Origin: Schoenoplectus triqueter | Taxonomy: Eukaryota; Streptophyta; Magnoliopsida; Poales; Cyperaceae | Assembly (NCBI GenBank): GCA_964058805.1 | Contig: CAXKVV010002144.1 | Span: 1,178,001 to 1,242,000 of the forward strand | Length of the DNA stretch: 64,000 bases | Direction of reading: 5' to 3' | Shown here: positions 14,683 through 28,559 of the stretch, one piece after another | How the letters are laid out: each line of letters starts with the position of its first letter | Position numbering within the stretch: the stretch's first letter is position 1 | Notes under the pieces: model-generated | Seen by the model: only the letters and a program-made list of their open reading frames with translations | What the model was told of the DNA's origin: nothing | The model's database searches: none | Program-made: the position numbers and the translations under genes

Positions 14683-17600
14683 AACTGCTGTTTAAACAGG
14701 TTGTTTGTGCTTTCAACATTTTTTTTGCCACACAACTACGCATAAATTCGTCCAAATTAATATAAACACTCTAAATTATGTCTATTTTAAGATTTCCAAT
14801 TATTATTTCGATATGAACATTCTACGAGACTATTTTTGTACAAAACATAATTCGGGTGCATTACAAACTACGGTTTAAATAAGCCTTTTTGACATTTCCA
14901 TCAGTTCGGAACTCATAACCATGCATAAATTCGTGAAAATTAATGCAATAACTCCAAATTATGTGTACAATAATATTCTCCGATTGATACACCAATATAA
15001 ATATCCTACGACACTAAATTTGCACGAAACATAATTCGAATGCATTGAGAACAGCATTTTAGACAAGTTATTTGAGTTTCTCATAATTTTCGGCCACATA
15101 GCTACGCATTAATTCGTAAAAATTCATATATAAATACTCATAATTACGTCCATAATGTGATTTTCTAATTAATACATCAGTATATATATTTTACGACACT
15201 AATTTTTCGCAAAACATAATTTTGATGCATTACAAGCTGCTGTTTAAACAAGTTGTTTGAGTTTTTCATCGCCTTTTGCCTCATAGCGATGCATAAATGC
15301 GTTCATATTAATATAGATACTCACTCCAAATTATGTCTACTATAATATTTTCTCAATTAACGCGTATTCTACGACACTAATTTTTCATCAAACATAATTT
15401 TAATGCATTACAAGCTGGTGTTTAAACAAGTTGTTTGAGTTTTTCATCACTTTTGGCCTCATAACCACGCATAAATTCGCGCAAATAGATATAGATATTC
15501 TTAATTATGTCTAATATAAGATTTTCCAATTAATACATCAATATGAATATTCTACCACACTGATATTTCACAAAACTTAATTTTCATGCAATACAAACTG
15601 TTGTTTAAACAAATTGTTTGAGTTTATCATCATTCCTGGCCTCATAACCGGACATAAATTCATGAAAACTAAAATTAATACTCATAATGATGTCTATTGT
15701 ATGATTTTGAAATTAACATTTCGATATGAACAGTTTACGACACTAATTTTGCACAAAACATAATTACAATTCATCAAAAGAACCGCTGTTTAAGCAAGTT
15801 GTTCGTGTTTATCATAATTTTTGGCCACGTAACTATGCATAAATTGATGAAAATTAATAGAAATACTCCACATTATATGTTTATTATATTATTTTTCAAT
15901 TAGCATTTCGATATATAAACATTCTTAGTGGCTATTTTTGCATGAAACTTTTATTCAGATGCATTACAAACTACTGTTTCAACATGTCGTTCCGAGACTT
16001 TCATCATTTCTGACCTCATAAGTACACATAAATTCACGAAAATCTATATAAGAACTCATAATTATCTCTATTATAAGATTTTCCAGCTAATATATCGGTA
16101 TGAACGTTCTACGACACTAATTTTGCACAAATTAATTAGAATGCATTAAAAACTGCTGTTTAAACGAGTCGTTTGAGTTTTTCATCATGTTTTGCCACAT
16201 AACTATGCATAAATTCATGGAAAATTAATATAAATAACCCTAATGATGTCTATTAGAAGATTTTTCAATTAACATTTTGATATGAATATTCTACGACACT
16301 AATTTTTCATCAAACTTAATTCTGATGCATTACAAGCTGCTGTTTAAACAAGTTGTTTGAGTTTTTCATCATTTTTGACCTCATAACTACATATAAATTC
16401 TTGACAATTGATATAAATACTCAAAATTATGTCTGTTAGAAAATTTTGCCAACTGATAAATCAATATGAACATTCTACTATACTAATTTTGCGCAAAACT
16501 TAATTAAAATGTACTAAAAACTGCTGTTTAAACAGGTTGTTTGTGCTTTCAACATTTTTTTTGCCACACAACTACGCATAAATTCGTCCAAATTAATATA
16601 AACACTCTAAATTATGTCTATTTTAAGATTTCCAATTATTATTTCGATATGAACATTCTACGAGACTATTTTTGTACAAAACATAATTCGGGTGCATTAC
16701 AAACTACGGTTTAAATAAGCCTTTTTGACATTTCCATCAGTTCGGAACTCATAACCATGCATAAATTCGTGAAAATTAATGCAATAACTCCAAATTATGT
16801 GTACAATAATATTCTCCGATTGATACACCAATATAAATATCCTACGACACTAAATTTGCACGAAACATAATTCGAATGCATTGAGAACAGCATTTTAGAC
16901 AAGTTATTTGAGTTTCTCATAATTTTCGGCCACATAGCTACGCATTAATTCGTAAAAATTCATATATAAATACTCATAATTACGTCCATAATGTGATTTT
17001 CTAATTAATACATCAGTATATATATTTTACGACACTAATTTTTCGCAAAACATAATTTTGATGCATTACAAGCTGCTGTTTAAACAAGTTGTTTGAGTTT
17101 TTCATCGCCTTTTGCCTCATAGCGATGCATAAATGCGTTCATATTAATATAGATACTCACTCCAAATTATGTCTACTATAATATTTTCTCAATTAACGCG
17201 TATTCTACGACACTAATTTTTCATCAAACATAATTTTAATGCATTACAAGCTGGTGTTTAAACAAGTTGTTTGAGTTTTTCATCACTTTTGGCCTCATAA
17301 CCACGCATAAATTCGCGCAAATAGATATAGATATTCTTAATTATGTCTAATATAAGATTTTCCAATTAATACATCAATATGAATATTCTACCACACTGAT
17401 ATTTCACAAAACTTAATTTTCATGCAATACAAACTGTTGTTTAAACAAATTGTTTGAGTTTATCATCATTCCTGGCCTCATAACCGGACATAAATTCATG
17501 AAAACTAAAATTAATACTCATAATGATGTCTATTGTATGATTTTGAAATTAACATTTCGATATGAACAGTTTACGACACTAATTTTGCACAAAACATAAT

Positions 17601-18354
17601 TACAATTCATCAAAAGAACCGCTGTTTAAGCAAGTTGTTCGTGTTTATCATAATTTTTGGCCACGTAACTATGCATAAATTGATGAAAATTAATAGAAAT
17701 ACTCCACATTATATGTTTATTATATTATTTTTCAATTAGCATTTCGATATATAAACATTCTTAGTGGCTATTTTTGCATGAAACTTTTATTCAGATGCAT
17801 TACAAACTACTGTTTCAACATGTCGTTCCGAGACTTTCATCATTTCTGACCTCATAAGTACACATAAATTCACGAAAATCTATATAAGAACTCATAATTA
17901 TCTCTATTATAAGATTTTCCAGCTAATATATCGGTATGAACGTTCTACGACACTAATTTTGCACAAATTAATTAGAATGCATTAAAAACTGCTGTTTAAA
18001 CGAGTCGTTTGAGTTTTTCATCATGTTTTGCCACATAACTATGCATAAATTCATGGAAAATTAATATAAATAACCCTAATGATGTCTATTAGAAGATTTT
18101 TCAATTAACATTTTGATATGAATATTCTACGACACTAATTTTTCATCAAACTTAATTCTGATGCATTACAAGCTGCTGTTTAAACAAGTTGTTTGAGTTT
18201 TTCATCATTTTTGGCCTCATAACTACATATAAATTCTTGACAATTGATATAAATACTCAAAATTATGTCTGTTAGAAAATTTTGCCAACTGATAAATCAA
18301 TATGAACATTCTACTATACTAATTTTGCGCAAAACTTAATTAAAATGTACTAAA

Positions 18355-20137
18355 AACTGCTGTTTAAACAGGTTGTTTGTGCTTTCAACATTTTTTTTGC
18401 CACACAACTACGCATAAATTCGTCCAAATTAATATAAACACTCTAAATTATGTCTATTTTAAGATTTCCAATTATTATTTCGATATGAACATTCTACGAG
18501 ACTATTTTTGTACAAAACATAATTCGGGTGCATTACAAACTACGGTTTAAATAAGCCTTTTTGACATTTCCATCAGTTCGGAACTCATAACCATGCATAA
18601 ATTCGTGAAAATTAATGCAATAACTCCAAATTATGTGTACAATAATATTCTCCGATTGATACACCAATATAAATATCCTACGACACTAAATTTGCACGAA
18701 ACATAATTCGAATGCATTGAGAACAGCATTTTAGACAAGTTATTTGAGTTTCTCATAATTTTCGGCCACATAGCTACGCATTAATTCGTAAAAATTCATA
18801 TATAAATACTCATAATTACGTCCATAATGTGATTTTCTAATTAATACATCAGTATATATATTTTACGACACTAATTTTTCGCAAAACATAATTTTGATGC
18901 ATTACAAGCTGCTGTTTAAACAAGTTGTTTGAGTTTTTCATCGCCTTTTACCTCATAGCGATGCATAAATGCGTTCATATTAATATAGATACTCACTCCA
19001 AATTATGTCTACTATAATATTTTCTCAATTAACGCGTATTCTACGACACTAATTTTTCATCAAACATAATTTTAATGCATTACAAGCTGGTGTTTAAACA
19101 AGTTGTTTGAGTTTTTCATCACTTTTGGCCTCATAACCACGCATAAATTCGCGCAAATAGATATAGATATTCTTAATTATGTCTAATATAAGATTTTCCA
19201 ATTAATACATCAATATGAATATTCTACCACACTGATATTTCACAAAACTTAATTTTCATGCAATACAAACTGTTGTTTAAACAAATTGTTTGAGTTTATC
19301 ATCATTCCTGGCCTCATAACCGGACATAAATTCATGAAAACTAAAATTAATACTCATAATGATGTCTATTGTATGATTTTGAAATTAACATTTCGATATG
19401 AACAGTTTACGACACTAATTTTGCACAAAACATAATTACAATTCATCAAAAGAATGCATAAATTGATGAAAATTAATAGAAATACTCCACATTATATGTT
19501 TATTATATTATTTTTCAATTAGCATTTCGATATATAAACATTCTTAGTGGCTATTTTTGCATGAAACTTTTATTCAGATGCATTACAAACTACTGTTTCA
19601 ACATGTCGTTCCGAGACTTTCATCATTTCTGACCTCATAAGTACACATAAATTCACGAAAATCTATATAAGAACTCATAATTATCTCTATTATAAGATTT
19701 TCCAGCTAATATATCGGTATGAACGTTCTACGACACTAATTTTGCACAAATTAATTAGAATGCATTAAAAACTGCTGTTTAAACGAGTCGTTTGAGTTTT
19801 TCATCATGTTTTGCCACATAACTATGCATAAATTCATGGAAAATTAATATAAATAACCCTAATGATGTCTATTAGAAGATTTTTCAATTAACATTTTGAT
19901 ATGAATATTCTACGACACTAATTTTTCATCAAACTTAATTCTGATGCATTACAAGCTGCTGTTTAAACAAGTTGTTTGAGTTTTTCATCATTTTTGACCT
20001 CATAACTACATATAAATTCTTGACAATTGATATAAATACTCAAAATTATGTCTGTTAGAAAATTTTGCCAACTGATAAATCAATATGAACATTCTACTAT
20101 ACTAATTTTGCGCAAAACTTAATTAAAATGTACTAAA
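18355..20137. repeat. HOR unit 11 with a 53-bp internal deletion
   Basis: This unit is 1783 bp instead of 1836. The loss lies at 19454/19455 and removes the first 53 bp of monomer 7, from its CCGCTGTTTAAGC box up to the conserved TGCATAAATTG. Flanking sequence is unchanged and the neighbouring units 10 and 12 are full length, so the deletion is private to one unit and has not spread. Confidence 0.92.
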
Positions 20138-23100
20138 AACTGCTGTTTAAACAGGTTGTTTGTGCTTTCAACATTTTTTTTGCCACACAACTACGCATAA
20201 ATTCGTCCAAATTAATATAAACACTCTAAATTATGTCTATTTTAAGATTTCCAATTATTATTTCGATATGAACATTCTACGAGACTATTTTTGTACAAAA
20301 CATAATTCGGGTGCATTACAAACTACGGTTTAAATAAGCCTTTTTGACATTTCCATCAGTTCGGAACTCATAACCATGCATAAATTCGTGAAAATTAATG
20401 CAATAACTCCAAATTATGTGTACAATAATATTCTCCGATTGATACACCAATATAAATATCCTACGACACTAAATTTGCACGAAACATAATTCGAATGCAT
20501 TGAGAACAGCATTTTAGACAAGTTATTTGAGTTTCTCATAATTTTCGGCCACATAGCTACGCATTAATTCGTAAAAATTCATATATAAATACTCATAATT
20601 ACGTCCATAATGTGATTTTCTAATTAATACATCAGTATATATATTTTACGACACTAATTTTTCGCAAAACATAATTTTGATGCATTACAAGCTGCTGTTT
20701 AAACAAGTTGTTTGAGTTTTTCATCGCCTTTTGCCTCATAGCGATGCATAAATGCGTTCATATTAATATAGATACTCACTCCAAATTATGTCTACTATAA
20801 TATTTTCTCAATTAACGCGTATTCTACGACACTAATTTTTCATCAAACATAATTTTAATGCATTACAAGCTGGTGTTTAAACAAGTTGTTTGAGTTTTTC
20901 ATCACTTTTGGCCTCATAACCACGCATAAATTCGCGCAAATAGATATAGATATTCTTAATTATGTCTAATATAAGATTTTCCAATTAATACATCAATATG
21001 AATATTCTACCACACTGATATTTCACAAAACTTAATTTTCATGCAATACAAACTGTTGTTTAAACAAATTGTTTGAGTTTATCATCATTCCTGGCCTCAT
21101 AACCGGACATAAATTCATGAAAACTAAAATTAATACTCATAATGATGTCTATTGTATGATTTTGAAATTAACATTTCGATATGAACAGTTTACGACACTA
21201 ATTTTGCACAAAACATAATTACAATTCATCAAAAGAACCGCTGTTTAAGCAAGTATTTCGTGTTTATCATAATTTTTGGCCACGTAACTATGCATAAATT
21301 GATGAAAATTAATAGAAATACTCCACATTATATGTTTATTATATTATTTTTCAATTAGCATTTCGATATATAAACATTCTTAGTGGCTATTTTTGCATGA
21401 AACTTTTATTCAGATGCATTACAAACTACTGTTTCAACATGTCGTTCCGAGACTTTCATCATTTCTGACCTCATAAGTACACATAAATTCACGAAAATCT
21501 ATATAAGAACTCATAATTATCTCTATTATAAGATTTTCCAGCTAATATATCGGTATGAACGTTCTACGACACTAATTTTGCACAAATTAATTAGAATGCA
21601 TTAAAAACTGCTGTTTAAACGAGTCGTTTGAGTTTTTCATCATGTTTTACCACATAACTATGCATAAATTCATGGAAAATTAATATAAATAACCCTAATG
21701 ATGTCTATTAGAAGATTTTTCAATTAACATTTTGATATGAATATTCTACGACACTAATTTTTCATCAAACTTAATTCTGATGCATTACAAGCTGCTGTTT
21801 AAACAAGTTGTTTGAGTTTTTCATCATTTTTGACCTCATAACTACATATAAATTCTTGACAATTGATATAAATACTCAAAATTATGTCTGTTAGAAAATT
21901 TTGCCAACTGATAAATCAATATGAACATTCTACTATACTAATTTTGCGCAAAACTTAATTAAAATGTACTAAAAACTGCTGTTTAAACAGGTTGTTTGTG
22001 CTTTCAACATTTTTTTTGCCACACAACTACGCATAAATTCGTCCAAATTAATATAAACACTCTAAATTATGTCTATTTTAAGATTTCCAATTATTATTTC
22101 GATATGAACATTCTACGAGACTATTTTTGTACAAAACATAATTCGGGTGCATTACAAACTACGGTTTAAATAAGCCTTTTTGACATTTCCATCAGTTCGG
22201 AACTCATAACCATGCATAAATTCGTGAAAATTAATGCAATAACTCCAAATTATGTGTACAATAATATTCTCCGATTGATACACCAATATAAATATCCTAC
22301 GACACTAAATTTGCACGAAACATAATTAGAATGCATTGAGAACAGCATTTTAGACAAGTTATTTGAGTTTCTCATAATTTTCGGCCACATAGCTACGCAT
22401 TAATTCGTAAAAATTCATATATAAATACTCATAATTACGTCCATAATGTGATTTTCTAATTAATACATCAGTATATATATTTTACGACACTAATTTTTCG
22501 CAAAACATAATTTTGATGCATTACAAGCTGCTGTTTAAACAAGTTGTTTGAGTTTTTCATCGCCTTTTGCCTCATAGCGATGCATAAATGCGTTCATATT
22601 AATATAGATACTCACTCCAAATTATGTCTACTATAATATTTTCTCAATTAACGCGTATTCTACGACACTAATTTTTCATCAAACATAATTTTAATGCATT
22701 ACAAGCTGGTGTTTAAACAAGTTGTTTGAGTTTTTCATCACTTTTGGCCTCATAACCACGCATAAATTCGCGCAAATAGATATAGATATTCTTAATTATG
22801 TCTAATATAAGATTTTCCAATTAATACATCAATATGAATATTCTACCACACTGATATTTCACAAAACTTAATTTTCATGCAATACAAACTGTTGTTTAAA
22901 CAAATTGTTTGAGTTTATCATCATTCCTGGCCTCATAACCGGACATAAATTCATGAAAACTAAAATTAATACTCATAATGATGTCTATTGTATGATTTTG
23001 AAATTAACATTTCGATATGAACAGTTTACGACACTAATTTTGCACAAAACATAATTACAATTCATCAAAAGAACCGCTGTTTAAGCAAGTATTTCGTGTT

Positions 23101-25589
23101 TATCATAATTTTTGGCCACGTAACTATGCATAAATTGATGAAAATTAATAGAAATACTCCACATTATATGTTTATTATATTATTTTTCAATTAGCATTTC
23201 GATATATAAACATTCTTAGTGGCTATTTTTGCATGAAACTTTTATTCAGATGCATTACAAACTACTGTTTCAACATGTCGTTCCGAGACTTTCATCATTT
23301 CTGACCTCATAAGTACACATAAATTCACGAAAATCTATATAAGAACTCATAATTATCTCTATTATAAGATTTTCCAGCTAATATATCGGTATGAACGTTC
23401 TACGACACTAATTTTGCACAAATTAATTAGAATGCATTAAAAACTGCTGTTTAAACGAGTCGTTTGAGTTTTTCATCATGTTTTACCACATAACTATGCA
23501 TAAATTCATGGAAAATTAATATAAATAACCCTAATGATGTCTATTAGAAGATTTTTCAATTAACATTTTGATATGAATATTCTACGACACTAATTTTTCA
23601 TCAAACTTAATTCTGATGCATTACAAGCTGCTGTTTAAACAAGTTGTTTGAGTTTTTCATCATTTTTGACCTCATAACTACATATAAATTCTTGACAATT
23701 GATATAAATACTCAAAATTATGTCTGTTAGAAAATTTTGCCAACTGATAAATCAATATGAACATTCTACTATACTAATTTTGCGCAAAACTTAATTAAAA
23801 TGTACTAAAAACTGCTGTTTAAACAGGTTGTTTGTGCTTTCAACATTTTTTTTGCCACACAACTACGCATAAATTCGTCCAAATTAATATAAACACTCTA
23901 AATTATGTCTATTTTAAGATTTCCAATTATTATTTCGATATGAACATTCTACGAGACTATTTTTGTACAAAACATAATTCGGGTGCATTACAAACTACGG
24001 TTTAAATAAGCCTTTTTGACATTTCCATCAGTTCGGAACTCATAACCATGCATAAATTCGTGAAAATTAATGCAATAACTCCAAATTATGTGTACAATAA
24101 TATTCTCCGATTGATACACCAATATAAATATCCTACGACACTAAATTTGCACGAAACATAATTAGAATGCATTGAGAACAGCATTTTAGACAAGTTATTT
24201 GAGTTTCTCATAATTTTCGGCCACATAGCTACGCATTAATTCGTAAAAATTCATATATAAATACTCATAATTACGTCCATAATGTGATTTTCTAATTAAT
24301 ACATCAGTATATATATTTTACGACACTAATTTTTCGCAAAACATAATTTTGATGCATTACAAGCTGCTGTTTAAACAAGTTGTTTGAGTTTTTCATCGCC
24401 TTTTGCCTCATAGCGATGCATAAATGCGTTCATATTAATATAGATACTCACTCCAAATTATGTCTACTATAATATTTTCTCAATTAACGCGTATTCTACG
24501 ACACTAATTTTTCATCAAACATAATTTTAATGCATTACAAGCTGGTGTTTAAACAAGTTGTTTGAGTTTTTCATCACTTTTGGCCTCATAACCACGCATA
24601 AATTCGCGCAAATAGATATAGATATTCTTAATTATGTCTAATATAAGATTTTCCAATTAATACATCAATATGAATATTCTACCACACTGATATTTCACAA
24701 AACTTAATTTTCATGCAATACAAACTGTTGTTTAAACAAATTGTTTGAGTTTATCATCATTCCTGGCCTCATAACCGGACATAAATTCATGAAAACTAAA
24801 ATTAATACTCATAATGATGTCTATTGTATGATTTTGAAATTAACATTTCGATATGAACAGTTTACGACACTAATTTTGCACAAAACATAATTACAATTCA
24901 TCAAAAGAACCGCTGTTTAAGCAAGTATTTCGTGTTTATCATAATTTTTGGCCACGTAACTATGCATAAATTGATGAAAATTAATAGAAATACTCCACAT
25001 TATATGTTTATTATATTATTTTTCAATTAGCATTTCGATATATAAACATTCTTAGTGGCTATTTTTGCATGAAACTTTTATTCAGATGCATTACAAACTA
25101 CTGTTTCAACATGTCGTTCCGAGACTTTCATCATTTCTGACCTCATAAGTACACATAAATTCACGAAAATCTATATAAGAACTCATAATTATCTCTATTA
25201 TAAGATTTTCCAGCTAATATATCGGTATGAACGTTCTACGACACTAATTTTGCACAAATTAATTAGAATGCATTAAAAACTGCTGTTTAAACGAGTCGTT
25301 TGAGTTTTTCATCATGTTTTACCACATAACTATGCATAAATTCATGGAAAATTAATATAAATAACCCTAATGATGTCTATTAGAAGATTTTTCAATTAAC
25401 ATTTTGATATGAATATTCTACGACACTAATTTTTCATCAAACTTAATTCTGATGCATTACAAGCTGCTGTTTAAACAAGTTGTTTGAGTTTTTCATCATT
25501 TTTGACCTCATAACTACATATAAATTCTTGACAATTGATATAAATACTCAAAATTATGTCTGTTAGAAAATTTTCCAACTGATAAATCA

Positions 25590-25594
25590 ATATG
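25590..25594. repeat. Target-site duplication, left copy
   Basis: ATATG directly precedes the LTR's first TG and is repeated directly after the last CA of the right LTR. In the other satellite units the same site reads AATCAATATGAACATTC without interruption. Five bases is the usual length for Ty3/gypsy integrases. Confidence 0.93.
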
Positions 25595-25766
25595 TGTTTA
25601 CCCCTGAAAGGTTGAAGGAAGAAATACAGGAGAAAAAGCCAAGATCAAACCCTAGGAGCTGAAATAATATAATCCCTATGCCACATGAAATGATGTCAAT
25701 GCCAAGCTAGCATTTTGATGCAACTAGTCATGAGAAATTTCAAATGTGATTTTGCTTTCAAGGCTG

Positions 25767-25975
25767 ACCTGGTGCCAAAGCTGTGAGCAACCACCTAACC
25801 ATGCTTTAATTTGTGTCAATTGCTGATAAGTAGTCAGCTCTTTGACCAAATTACCCTCATGTTAAGGGATTGAAAGTCAATTTCACAAGACTGATCAGGT
25901 GCCAAAGCTGGGAGCAACCACCTGATCAAGTCTAGATTTGTATTAATTGCTGATAAGTAGTCAGCATTTGATCAA
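25767..25975. repeat. 127-bp direct repeat with a 10-bp inverted repeat in the U3 part of the LTR
   Basis: GGTGCCAAAGCTG occurs at 25771 and 25898, and TTGCTGATAAGTAGTCAG occurs at 25820 and 25947, both offset by 127 bp. In the second copy the arms TGATCAGGTG (25892-25901) and CACCTGATCA (25919-25928) form a perfect 10-bp inverted repeat around a 17-base loop. In the first copy only the inner four bases pair. The block lies about 1.2 kb upstream of the TATA box, so an enhancer-like role is possible but not shown. It is repeated in the 3' LTR. Confidence 0.75.
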
Positions 25976-27160
25976 ATCAAACCCTAATAAGCATCAGTAT
26001 TGGTGTTAATTGGGGTGGAGTTTCTGCAAGGAGAATTTATTTGGCAGAGACACTGAGCTACAACTGTGAGAAATTGGGATTAATTGAGAAGAAAATAGGA
26101 TTTTATTGATCAAGGAATTTTTAGCACAAGCAAACAAGGGTAAAATTGGAATTAAAAAATACAAAGATGATCATCATGAATTTATAGAATTTTGGTGAAA
26201 ATTTCATAATTTTTGGATAAAGGGATCTATTAAAATAAATTGGAGAAAGGAAATGAGATTAATCTGAAGGCTGAGATTTGATCACAAGTCTCTTTGGGTG
26301 CAACTTGGAGCTGAAGAACTATCTGGGTGCAATTTGGGGCTGCCAAACATTGAAAACAGGTTAAATGGCGCTGAAGAGAGTTTAAAAGAAATGGAAAACT
26401 TGCGTGAACCTGGTGCATAGATGTTGTCTCTCATTAAATATGACATGTGGGGCCTGATTCCTTGTGCCGAGTCCACCCGATCGGCACCACCTCTCTCCCT
26501 TGTTTCCTTCACTGCCGCTGGGCCCCACACGACAGGAACTCATCCCCTTCCCTGCTGCTGCCATTTCTTCTCTGCAGAACGCAATTTTTTTCGAGAAAAT
26601 AAACCGAAAATGGAAAAGCACTCAAACGGCGACGGAATTTGACAAATAATATACCGTTGGAAAGCCCTTGGCGAGTAGAATCCATTCAAGCAATTTATTT
26701 TGAAGATGGTGCACTGTACAACACTCGCATTAGAGGAGAATGAAATCGGATAAGAAATGGAATTGGCCGGTTGAGATGGATATAAGGTAAATTGGCGGTT
26801 GGGAAAGCATCGTGTGGGCCCCACGACGCAGTTAGGGTAGTTACTGGCACGGATTAACTGCTCTTTGTGTGATTTTCATAATGAAATCGGTGTACAAGAC
26901 CATAGCCAACATTTAGGGCTGATTTTGTTCAAGTTTCTGAGGAGCAAGAGTAAGGAAAAATTGAGCAACGACCACGGCGCCATGTCATCAATCCGAGGCT
27001 CAATTTGTAGCAGCAACAAACACACCTTGGGTGCATCTTAACCATTAGATTCAATTGAGATATAATAGTGTGTTGCCACGTCAGCAATCCGTGGGAGAGA
27101 GAAAACACAAATTGTGCAAAGGAAAACACAATTCAGCAGTTAGGCTAATCAATTGACCCC

Positions 27161-27168
27161 TATATAAA
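27161..27168 (+). promoter_or_regulatory. Probable LTR TATA box
   Basis: TATATAAA sits in CCCCTATATAAATC, a good plant TATA match in a locally non-AT-rich setting. Transcription would then start near 27190-27200, making U3 about 1.6 kb and leaving about 4.6 kb of R plus U5 as transcribed leader. AT-rich TATA-like strings near 29.3 kb are low complexity and less convincing. The start site itself is not visible from sequence. Confidence 0.6.
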
Positions 27169-28559
27169 TCATTAACAGTAAGTGATGAAGGGCCCAAGTT
27201 GATAATTCCTCTCACAGCTTCTTTCCACCCTTTTCTGGTATTAGCAGCAAGAAGACACTGAACCTATCTATCCATTGCAACTAATCCGAAAGATCGGCCA
27301 ATACCTAGCCAACCGACCTTAATCTAGCAGCAAGAAGGAGAGAGAGGGAATCAAGATTTAAGTGAGATGAAGAACTTATTTGACAAATTGATAGTAGATT
27401 CTTTTGAATCTCTCAATTAGGTCAAATTAAAACATTGCGAGCCCTATCTACTGCATCTACACAATCAGCTAAGTGATTTTTGATTTTTAAGATGTAAATC
27501 CCAAGATATTACCTTGTGTTCTTTCCTTAAGCAAAAAAAAAATATATAATAAAGTTCATCTCTTTTCTGTACCTTTGGTCATTTCCATTTTCTTTTCTTT
27601 TTTTTTTCTCGGAAATCCCTTTGAGCATTCAGTTCATTTATTTTTTCTGTTTCTTTTGTTATCTTCATTCAAATTGTGATTATACAAAGAAAGTGATTAG
27701 TAAAGGTTAGTAGAAGAGCAAATATTGCCTCCTAACCATTATCCATGGCTAGTCGAAGACTAAAGTTTCCTAGCTCCCAATCTGTGATCTAACTATGCAC
27801 AAAAGATCACAATTGATTCACAATACCGGGCTCAGTAAGAAATCAATATTGTTATACCATAATACACAGTATACGGTACCATCAGTATTAAGCATTCTTT
27901 AATTAATGCTTTGAGTTTTTTTTATTGGCGCTGAAATCACATGGTTTGGTAAGAGAACTAACTCAATTAAGTGATCAAATATCAAGAGTAATAATCAAGA
28001 TTTGACTGTACCAAATCGGTACCAAAGAGTGAAACGGTACTAGCTCAGCCAGTCATCCGCTTCACTGATGGACACAGGGAGGGTGTCGTTAAACTCGCCA
28101 TACTCAAGCGATGCTGGGGCCTTTGGCGGATCTTAGATCGGGAGCTCCGATCATCGGAAAGCTGCCGGCGTACGAATCTCAAAGGTTGTCAAACATAATG
28201 CACGAATCATGAGGAGATCCGACAAGACGTGTAGAGGCACGGGGCAGGGATCAAAACAGAATAACTAATTTCACTTGCGCAAATCTTGACGTTCATCCGA
28301 CGATCTAAATTAAAATCGTAAGATGAGAGGCAGCCCAAGGCATTAAATGGTGGTCTGGGCCCAACGGTGAAGAAAAGAAAAGGAAATTAAGATCTGGGCT
28401 TAATCCGTAAGAATGAGTTTAATCCAACTAAGCCCAATTGACAGAGCCCAATCGGAAGAGGAGGAATAAAATTAACCCTGGGCCTAATCTGTAAAAAAAA
28501 AAAAGAGAAGGAGAAAAAAGGTTAAAGCCGGCCCATTCAACTAAGCCCAATTATCAATT

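Larger units (their letters stand above)
1..25594. repeat. Satellite A, left part of array (1.8-kb HOR of ten ~184-bp monomers)
   Basis: The sequence at position 1 recurs nearly unchanged at 1836, 3671, 5506, 7341, 9177, 11012, 12848, 14683, 16519, 18355, 20138, 21974 and 23810, so the period is 1835 or 1836 bp. The one-base difference is an extra G in a TTTTGCCAACTG context in some units. Unit 11 is short (1783 bp). Copies differ by a handful of substitutions, whereas the ten monomers inside one unit are clearly divergent, which defines a true higher-order repeat. The DNA is AT-rich and has no convincing reading frame. All units lie in the same orientation. Monomer length near 184 bp, head-to-tail order and HOR structure resemble plant centromeric satellites, but no CENH3 evidence can come from sequence alone. 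The array runs off the left edge and is broken at 25594 by a retrotransposon. Confidence 0.97.

Noticed and set aside
1..25594. CRISPR-like array of regularly spaced repeats
   Set aside because: Period is about 184 bp with full-length similarity and no unique spacers; it is a tandem satellite.
1..25594. Vertebrate-type CENP-B box in satellite A
   Set aside because: I found no match to its core TTCG...CGGG pattern. The dyad box described in the findings is a different sequence.
26230..27129. Small open frames in the LTR, repeated at 43623-44522
   Set aside because: Short, on both strands, identical only because the LTRs are identical, and no recognisable protein features.
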